Part shown: piece by piece, positions 56,486-64,000 of the stretch
How positions within the stretch are numbered: position 1 is the stretch's first letter
Layout: every line of letters starts with the position of its first letter
Assembly (NCBI GenBank): GCA_027257055.1
Contig: JAPVLO010000574.1
Span: forward strand, 744,001 to 808,000
Origin: Cephalopachus bancanus
Taxonomy: Eukaryota; Chordata; Mammalia; Primates; Tarsiidae
Direction: 5' to 3'
Length of the DNA: 64,000 bases
Position numbers and translations under genes: made by a program
The notes under the pieces: generated by a model
Seen by the model: only the letters and a program-made list of their open reading frames with translations
Told to the model about the DNA's origin: nothing
The model's database searches: none

Positions 56486-56935
56486 TCAGTCTCTCTATCC
56501 TCTGCACACATGGTAGAATTGCACTTCCTGGCCTTCTTGTATTTGAATGGGGTCATGTGATTGTTTTGGCCAATGCTTATGAGTGGAAAAGATACGTGTT
56601 GCTTTTAGACTGACACATTTATTAACTAGTGCATGACCCTCCGGTGCTTTATTTTACCCTTTGGTAGTGATTAATAATGTTATGGTGGCTTCTCTGTCAG
56701 CTGAGATTTAGTATGTGTAATTTAGTATGTGTAATTTAAAACAAAAAAGATTTACATCTCACTTATTTTGCATTTTCATCACAGATTATGAGATGTGTAA
56801 TCAACATAGACCCCCATCTCATAATCTGTGATGAAAATGTAAAATATGTGAGACGTAAATCTTTTTTATTTTAAATTACTGAGGTTTTGGGATTGTTACC
56901 ACACTACAATGGAATCTACTCAGAATTATACATGT
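56486..56935 (+). mobile_element. Probable MLT1-like LTR carrying an inverted duplication
   Basis: Text such as GGTCATGTGATTGTTTTGGC, CAATGCTTATGAGTGGAAAA and, at the right, AAATTACTGAGGTTTTGGGA then TTGTTACC follows the outline of MLT1-class LTRs. Direct repeats of GTATGTGTAATTTA (about 56711 and 56726) precede the 63-bp inverted repeat. Confidence 0.5.
56733..56877. repeat. 63-bp inverted repeat (94% arms), 19-base spacer
   Basis: The left arm 56733-56795 and right arm 56815-56877 are complementary with 4 mismatches in 63. The inner 25 positions (CATTTTCATCACAGATTATG to AGATG) pair perfectly. The transcribed RNA could fold into a long hairpin. Confidence 0.95.
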
Positions 56936-57008
56936 ATTCTTTTCCATATGTTCTCTCCAAGTCCAGTAATTTCAGCTATAATGAGAACCTAAAATATTAT
57001 TATTTTTT

Positions 57009-57298
57009 TGTAGTTGTTGTTTTGAGTTGGAGTCTCACTCTGTCGCCTAGACTGGAGTGCAGTGGCCGCTCCTGGCCACCGCAGACTCGATCTGCTGGGC
57101 TCTGGCAATCCTTCTGCCTCAGCCTTCCAAGTAGCTGGAATTACAGGCACGTGCTACCACGCCCGGCTGATTTTTTTATTTATTGTAGAGATGAGGTCTC
57201 GCTGCCCAGGCGGGTCTCGATCCTACGGACTCAGGCAATCCACTCACCTCAGCCTCCCAAAGGCGCGAGATTACAGGGTGAGCCACCGAGCCCGACTA
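57009..57298 (-). mobile_element. Alu SINE, antisense
   Basis: GAGTTGGAGTCTCACTCTGT to GAGCCACCGAGCCCGACT, full dimer, short tail. TSD unclear. Confidence 0.95.
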
Positions 57299-58304
57299 GG
57301 AAGATTATTTTAAAGCGTAAGCAAGCCATAAAGAATAGCTAAAATAATTTTAGAAACACTATTAACTTATTTCAGACTCATCATTACAATTTTATTTGCA
57401 TACTGTAAGCAATAGAGAATCATTTAAAGATGGAGGCCTAAACTAAGATAATGGTGCTTTGGACAAAAAGTAGACAGATTTATATGCACTGGGAGGTAAG
57501 ACTGATAAGAACTAGGACACAGAACAAGGGAGATTGTGTTGGAGGAAGATATATGCGTTTCTGCCTAAGAACAATGATCCTGAACAGAACCACTGTGAGG
57601 ATCTTGAGGCAACCAAAGAATAATAACAAGAACATCTGATACTTGGAGGTATAATGTTATATACATGAAGAGGCTGGAACTGATGACACAAGATAGAAGT
57701 AAAATGCTAAAAGGGAAGTCGGAATCTGTTTTCAACAATTTTCATAGGCTTAACTCTGCTGTTAGATCTCATGTAGAGAAACATTATCATCAGACAGATT
57801 TTTACTGCACAGAGGTAGCACAATTCATGAAAAAAAAAAAAAACCAAAAAACAGCTCTCTCTCAATTTCTTGCTCCTGTCAATTAAATGTACCTTTCACA
57901 CAGACTTTCTTCTCTAGTCTACCATTTTTCTGGATTCTCTGTCAGTCTTAGTCAAATGACTTTTTGCTTGGTCACCTTTATGCCTTTCCTCTATCCAGTC
58001 ACCCAATTTATTTTACAAACCTCTACTCTCTGCCTCCTTCTTTTCTTCGTTACTATGATGAAACATGCTGGTTGGACTAATTCATGCTGGCATCATGACC
58101 CAAATATTGTCTGTGATTCCAAAATCAGAATTTTTTTCTCTTTTACTATACAAATAAAACGTATATTTTGAATACAACAGGTTAAATCCCCCAACCAAAA
58201 TCATACTTTTTATTGTCTTCCTTCTAATGCTAGTGCTAGTTTCTCTGCTGTGAAATTTCTTATCCCTGTATTCCTACAAAACTACTAATCTTTCAATAGC
58301 CAAT
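57299..58304. other. Unassigned non-coding DNA
   Basis: Short frames (for example 57665-57886 and 57887-58171) have no recognisable domain or start context. No RNA gene seen. Confidence 0.5.
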
Positions 58305-58435
58305 TCCATTGTTACCTCTTCTGTGCAACCTTTCTTGGCTTTCCTTAGGCAAAATCAGCTGTTCTTTATCTGTATTTAGAGAACCCTGCACATTTATATG
58401 ACTACCTTAAGGTCTAGAAAATGGCCTGGTACTTG
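58305..58435 (+). mobile_element. L2 LINE 3'-region fragment
   Basis: TTCTGTGCAACCTTTCTTGG and TTTAGAGAACCCTGCACATT fit the L2 3' region, strongly diverged. Confidence 0.5.
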
Positions 58436-58530
58436 TTCAGTTAAGTCAATTAATATCTCATTGCCTTTCTCATTTTGTATCTCTCTTTCTTTCCTTCTCC
58501 CTCCATCTCGCCATCTCCCCCCTTCTCCCA

Positions 58531-58532
<2 letters not shown>

Positions 58533-58565
<33 letters not shown>

Positions 58566-58575
58566 CACACACACA
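58533..58575. repeat. (TC)n(AC)n compound microsatellite
   Basis: 15 TC units then ATACACACACACA. Confidence 0.95.
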
Positions 58576-60224
58576 GAATTATATGCCCTGTTCAAGGGTG
58601 CACAGCACAGAAAGTACTCAGGTAGTTCATTCAGTCAGGGATTTGGCCTTGCTTTATTGTCTAATTCATCTGTGATATATGAATTTCAAAGCACTGGGAA
58701 TCTTATTTTTCATTGATAGCTTTAATGCCAGATTGTCTTCACTCTTTCTCTCTCTCTAACTTCTAAACCTGACCTATATTATCATGTACTATACTTGATT
58801 TTATGCACATGTGTTTATAGTACAATCATTAGCCATTCATCTTCATATTTCAATTTCAAAAATCTGTTGGTTTATATGTCCATGCAAAATGTACGAGACA
58901 CCCTCTTAACATACACAGCTTAATTCTTTTTCCCATATCATGTTTTACAATTTTCCTATATCAGAAAACCCATGTCACTAAATAGCTTACTCAGTGTGAA
59001 ATTGGAGTGCATTTTTTTCTTTAACTATTTTCCTGTATTCTTTCCTCAAAATGACATTCAGTATCTGACCTATTCTCTGAGTAAATCAATAGGTAAACTG
59101 ACAAAACAAGACAAAACTTGAATAGTGATGAAAGTGATGTTGTGTTTTCATACAGAAACACATTTTGCTATGGAAACTATTTCTCTTTGTTTCTATTCAT
59201 CACAAAAACCATTTCAACAATATACTTAATGTATAGTTTGGCATTGTGAGAAGGAAAAGTGTATCTTTTTGGAAGTCAGATATTAAAGAAAGAAAAATGT
59301 GCTAGCTTATTCCCCTAATTATCTGTCTTATTTGCTTATGCTAAATGTTTACATAAAGTTGTTATTTAGTAAGATAATTTAGAGAAATGTCAAGCCTTAT
59401 GAGTCATATAAGTCCTATAAGTATTGGGGTGTATATGACCTAATGGAATATTTTTATTTAAATGTATTATAAAAACACATAAAGAAAGATAATTTAAAAA
59501 TAAGGAAAACTTAGAAATGATTAGTATTGTATCTACTTTTGTTCTCTGTAGCCACACAATGGGTCAATTCATTCAACACTAAATACCCCCAAAAACTGAA
59601 AACAAAATAATTGATTTAGATTTTGATGGCAGATAGGAAAAAATTGTATTTCTTGTGCTGTGAATTACTTTCAGTGTTTCTATTCAGCTTATAGGTCCTG
59701 TTCCCTCTGACAGAAGAAAATTAACATTGTGACTAATAGTTTCCCTTTCCTTGGAGCCACTGCTCCTTGCTGCAAGAGTTAACAGGTTCTTCAATTCTAT
59801 TTTACTATGCTTCTCTTGCTAGACAAGTTAGATTCCTAGACATAAATTATAGGATGAAGAGGGGTTCTGTAGCACATTCTATACATAGAATAACAAAATT
59901 CCCTTTGCAGACCTTTAATTTAATATGTTCCTGTAAGGACCAAACGTTTTTGAAGGTATTGAAAATAATTATCTAATTGCATAGGAAATAGGCATTTCAA
60001 AAAATAGCTGAATTAATGTATACTCTATCAGAACTTCAGAGAAAAAGTGGAGACAAATGAATTGTCCTGGTACTCTGAGGATAAAAATATATCACAACAC
60101 CATTAATAACTCAAAGACTCTTCTCCATAATAGAGTACCTAGGACACTAGACCATGTTTGCTTGATACTCTCTGAGTCAGGGCACTAGAGTTCTGTCAAT
60201 TAACCTGATATTTTAATTTGTTTT
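58576..60224. other. AT-rich unassigned non-coding DNA
   Basis: No gene, RNA or confident repeat. One of the longest repeat-poor stretches of the window. Confidence 0.5.
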
Positions 60225-60280
60225 TCTTTTTAATTGACAAGTAAAATTTTGATATATTATGGTACACAACATGATGTTTT
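60225..60280 (-). mobile_element. L1MA-like 3' UTR, antisense, left part
   Basis: AATTGACAAGTAAAATTTTG and GGTACACAACATGATGTTTT are the antisense L1MA 3' end, continued at 60884. Confidence 0.8.
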
Positions 60281-60883
60281 AAGGTTGGTCAGAGTATAGT
60301 GGTATGTATAACATTTTATTTTTACATGAAAGAATTTTTTTTAATTTTTAATTTTTTTTATTTTAAAGATGTAGGGTACAATTTAGGATTAGGTATACAG
60401 GTGGTCATCATACAGGTAAAGTTTGGGCCTCCCCTTAGTCCCCATTTTGCCTGGTTTGAGATCAGGTACGCTTACTGATGTTATGTACCACCCTTTCCCC
60501 ACCCCAGCAATATCCGGATACTGCCAATCCCTTTCTTATAGTATTATAGTAAATGTTCAGGGTCCACTTATGAGTGACAACATGTGGTACTCTATTATTT
60601 GTGCGATAGATCACTGAGTATGATAAACTATAAATCCATCCAAGTTGATGCAAAGTCCATATGTTTGTCCTTCTTTATGGCTGCATAGTATTCCATTGTG
60701 TATATGTACCACTTTTTTTTTTTTACTAAGTCCAGTTTTGATGGGCAGCACGGTTGGTTCCATATTTTTGCTATTGTGAATAGTGCTACAATAAACAAGC
60801 ATGTGCAGGTAACTTTTTCGTAGAATGATTTGAGTTTCTCCGGGTATATTTCCAGTAGGGAGATTGCTTGGTCATATGTAAGG
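60281..60883 (-). mobile_element. 5'-truncated L1 (family of L1-A/B/C), antisense, with TSD and extra 3' sequence
   Basis: 3' UTR and the last part of ORF2 in antisense (GATGTAGGGTACAATTTAGG to GTAGGGAGATTGCTTGGTCA). The TSD AACATGATGTTTT is at 60268-60280 and 60884-60896. About 60 bases of non-L1 DNA (60281-60342) lie between the poly(A) complement and the TSD. Confidence 0.88.
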
Positions 60884-62185
60884 AACATGATGTTTTGATA
60901 TATAAAAATATTGTGTAATGACTGTATCAAGTTAATTAACATATGCATTACCTCACATATTTTTTGTGGTGACAACACTTAAAATCTACTTTTTAAGAAA
61001 TTTTCAAATATACCATATGTTATGGTATATTTGTTTATATGTGGCATATTGTACATGATTTACAATGGATCTCTTGAATTTATTTCACCAGCCTAACTAC
61101 AATTTTGTGTCTTTAGACCAACATTTTTTTAATCTCCCCACCCTTCAGTCTCAGGTAATCACCATTTTACTGTTTCCTTGAGCTCAACTTTCTTACACTC
61201 CATAAATAAGTGAGATCAAGTAGTATCTGTCTTTTTTGTCCTGGTTTATTTCACTTAACTTAATGTTCTCCAGGTTCATTCATGTTGGGAAAATGAAAGT
61301 ATTTCCTTCTTTCCAAAGGCTGAATAATATTCCATTGTGTATCTATATAATATAGTCTTTATCCATTCATCTATTGATAGCCACATAAGTTGATTCCATA
61401 TTTCGGCTATTGTGAATGATGTTTCAATGAACATGGGAGTACAGATATTTCTTCAACATATTGAATTTTTGGATATATATTCATAGTGGCATTACAGAAT
61501 CATATTATAGATCTATTTTTTAACTTATTGAGGAACCCCTATACTGTTTTTTATAATGGTTTTACTAATTTACATTCCCACCAACAGTGAGCAACTGTTC
61601 CCTTTTCTGCATCCTTAACAACACTTATTATCTCTTGTTATTTTAATAATAGCCATCCTAACAGGTGTGAGTTTATATGTCATTGTGGTTTAATTTGCAT
61701 TTTCCTGATGATTAGTGATCTTTGTATGCCTTTTTCTTTTCTTTTTTTCTAAGAAATGCCTATTCTGGTTCTTTACCCATTTTTAAAATCAGGTTAACTG
61801 TTTTATTTCTATTCACTTGTTGGGTTTCCTATATATTTTGGATATTAATACTTAATCCCATGAGTAATTTGAAAATATATTCTTTTATTGCAGAGCTTGT
61901 CTCTTTACTCTGTTAACTCTTTCCTTTGCTGTTCAGAAGTTTTTTAGTTTGATATAAATTTGTCTATTTTTGCTTTTGTTGCCTGTGATTTGGGGATCAT
62001 ATACAAAAAATCATTGCCCAGACCAATATCATGGAAATTTTTCCCTAGGTTTTATTCTAGTAGTTTTACAGTTTCAAGTCTTACACTTAAATCTTTAATA
62101 CATTTTGAGTTAATCTTTGTATATGGTGTGAGATAAAGGTCTAACTTTATTCTTCTGCATGTGGATATCCAGTTTTCCCAGCACT
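60884..62185 (-). mobile_element. L1MA-like L1, 3' UTR to ORF2, antisense
   Basis: AAGTTAATTAACATATGCAT, AGGTTCATTCATGTTGGGAA, CATTCCCACCAACAGTGAGC, TCATTGCCCAGACCAATATC and GTTTTCCCAGCAC mark a continuous old antisense L1 through much of ORF2. Frames decayed. Confidence 0.88.
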
Positions 62186-62199
62186 AGTTATTTATTTTT

Positions 62200-63194
62200 A
62201 TTTATATAGAACCACCACTCACAGGCTTGCATAAATGGCAAAACCCCATCCCCTTCTCTACACAGAGCAGCAGTATTCCTGTAGCAGTGATCAGGTAAGC
62301 TGCAAAGCAGTTTTGGGCTGAGAGAAGAGGTTCTGCCCCAAGGCCATTTCGCAAACAGCTGCATAACAGGTGTTTTGCACGACCCTGAGTTACATTCAGG
62401 CTTGGAGATAAAAAAGATATTGTCAACTTGAACTTACAATTACAAGCCCAAGAAGAGGGGTGAGATAGAGACATAGAATGCCTTTCTGTCTGTCTAGAAG
62501 ATGGGGCCCATGTGGTCCACTTCCTTCCCATAGGAGGCCTTGGGACATTTCATTATGAGCTCCCCCTGCAGCCCCATCAGGGCTAATGGTTATGCTTATC
62601 ATTTGGGTAGCTGAGGATAAGTTTGACAGTCCAGCTTCACCTAGCTTTGTCTCCCAGTGTGAGGCTGAGCAGGGAACTCAGGGCACTGGCATTTCACAGA
62701 TCAGCCCACCACCTAAGACAACAGAGAGCTCTTCCCTGTGAACAAAGATCAAGCACATATCCATCAGCTTCTGGTTACCCATAAGCTCCGCCTATTGGCC
62801 TGGAGGTTGAACTGCATGTCCCAATGCAAAACCTGCTGACAGAAGTGCACAGTGCTAGGAAACAAGCTTCCTGAGATCTTTGGGATTCCACTCCTGCAGA
62901 AGACAGTGACCATGGTCTTATGACTAGTACATTGCAGCAACAAGTATTTGAGAAAGCCACCACACAAAGGCTATCTGTAACCAGTGATATCATATAAAGT
63001 CTTGGCTCCCTGAAAGCACCCAGAAATGAAGCCAAATGACCATGTAGCACATGCATTATAATCACACCCTCAAGGGGTAAAAATATTTTTAAAGTCTCAT
63101 CCAAACAAAAGTAAATTCAAGAATAAGAAGTAACAGCTTCTCCTGTCACTTGTGAGATGAAACCAATACAAGAACTCTGGAAGTATGAAAAATC
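62200..63194 (+). mobile_element. Old L1 5' UTR, sense
   Basis: TTTGGGATTCCACTCCTGCA, AGACAGTGACCATGGTCTTA, TTGAGAAAGCCACCACACAA, AAATGAAGCCAAATGACCAT and AAGTAAATTCAAGAATAAGA match the L1MA/L1PB-class 5' UTR. It lies head-to-head with the antisense part to its left. Confidence 0.7.
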
Positions 63195-63895
63195 AATTAA
63201 AAAAAAAAGAGAAGGTGATTACATAATAAAAAGGGGATCAATGCAACAAGAAGATGTAAAAATTTTAAATATATGCACCTAATACTGCAGCACCCAGATT
63301 CATAACAAATTCTTTTAAACCTAAGAAAAGACATAGCAATACAATAATAGTGGAGAACCTCAACACCCCACTGACAGCACTAGACAGATCAATGAGACAG
63401 AAAATCAACAAAGAAACTCAACTGAAATTAGGATCTAGAACCAATGGTTTTAACAAACATTTACAGAACATTCTAACCAACAACCACAGCATATACTTTC
63501 TTGTCATCTGTGTATGGAACATTTTCCAAAACTGATCATATGTTAGGCCACAAAATAAGTCTCAATACATTTAAAAAATCAATATAATATCAGCTATCTT
63601 CTCAGACCACAGTGGAATAAAACTAGGAATTAATTTCAAAAGTAACTCTCAAAACTATACAAATACATGAAAATTAAATAACCTGCTCATGAATGATCTT
63701 TGGGTAAACAGTAAAATTAAGGAAGAATTTTTTTAAAAAAAGAAACAAATGAAAATAGAGACATAACATTTCAAAACTTCTGGAATATGGCAATATCAGT
63801 GCAAATAGGGAAGTTTATAGTGTTAAATGCCTACATAAAAAAGATAGAAAAATCTCAAATTAACAACCTAATATTGCACCTCCAGAAGCTAGAAA
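63195..63895 (+). mobile_element. Old L1 ORF2 endonuclease fragment, sense
   Basis: Starts directly after an A run following the 5' UTR piece, so ORF1 is missing. Marks: TACATAATAAAAAGGGGATC, CAACACCCCACTGACAGCAC and CAGACCACAGTGGAATAAAA (the Ser-Asp-His block). Confidence 0.82.
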
Positions 63896-63929
63896 AATAA
63901 CAATGATGACTGAAGGGTGCAGGAAGCAA

Positions 63930-64000
63930 CCAGAGGGGCGGCTCCCAAGATGGCACGGTGAGGACACACCAGACAACAAAGGCCCTAGGTCCCGGCTTCT
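63930..64000 (+). mobile_element. 5' end of a further L1, sense, runs off window
   Basis: GAGGGGCGGCTCCCAAGATG then GCACGGTGAGGACAC resembles an L1 5' tip with a YY1-like site CAAGATGGC at 63946-63954. Confidence 0.65.

Noticed and set aside
57665..58171. Two adjacent short frames as a possible small gene
   Set aside because: No domain, no conserved start context, no splice-site pattern that I can defend, and low-complexity Lys/Ser content.

Overview
This window is eukaryotic nuclear DNA from a primate. It is built almost entirely of transposable elements, and I can support no host protein-coding gene, tRNA, rRNA or CRISPR array in it. Evidence for a primate: dimeric 7SL-derived Alu SINEs occur about 15 times, together with many layers of L1 LINEs, MIR, L2, MaLR LTRs and Tigger/Charlie relics. 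Most Alus share a consensus that differs from anthropoid Alu: they open with a CTCGGTGGCTCAGCCTGTAATCCCG-type start and end in GAGACTCCAACTC plus poly(A). They also do not resemble the lemur or loris/galago SINEs I know. One Alu (28829-29120) looks like the old AluJ type. I infer a tarsier or another early-branching haplorhine lineage; this rests on recalled family features, not on a search.

Layout. 1-5345: old antisense L1 (ORF2, ORF1, 5' UTR) carrying an Alu. 5346-6760: two more antisense ORF2 fragments. 6760-8600: AT-rich, unassigned. 8610-10004: a 5'-inverted (twin-primed) L1. 10005-17882: an older sense L1 3' end, split by a full-length antisense L1 (L1-A, 10130-17035) flanked by a 12-bp target-site duplication (TSD). 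18241-24789: a full-length older antisense L1 (L1-D). 24830-29375: ancient L1, L2, MIR, MaLR and Alu relics. 29443-36697: an old ORF2 fragment split by a full-length sense L1 (L1-B, 29604-36448) with a 13-bp TSD and its own Alu. 36698-41620: single-copy-looking DNA with Tigger, Charlie and MLT1A relics and three Alus. 41625-55520: an ancient sense L1M broken up by a younger sense L1 (L1-C), other L1 pieces, a Tigger MITE and several Alus. 55535-60224: an old L1 piece, an MLT1-like LTR with a 63-bp inverted repeat, an Alu, and AT-rich DNA. 60225-63895: L1MA-like antisense then sense segments with a young L1 3' end inserted. About 63930-64000: the 5' end of another sense L1 that runs off the window.

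The most complete coding unit is ORF1 of L1-A (14260-15222, minus, 320 codons), an uninterrupted ORF1p-like chaperone gene. Its partner ORF2 (about 10350-14194) keeps endonuclease, FADD-type reverse transcriptase and Cys-rich C-terminal segments but is broken by several frameshifts and stops. The L1-A 5' UTR holds two head-to-tail copies of a roughly 417-bp unit and two copies of a 233-bp unit, an arrangement like the monomeric promoters of rodent L1. I found no convincing new gene system. The notable items are this L1 promoter architecture, the TSD-dated nesting, several aberrant retrotransposition products, and a long hairpin at 56733-56877.
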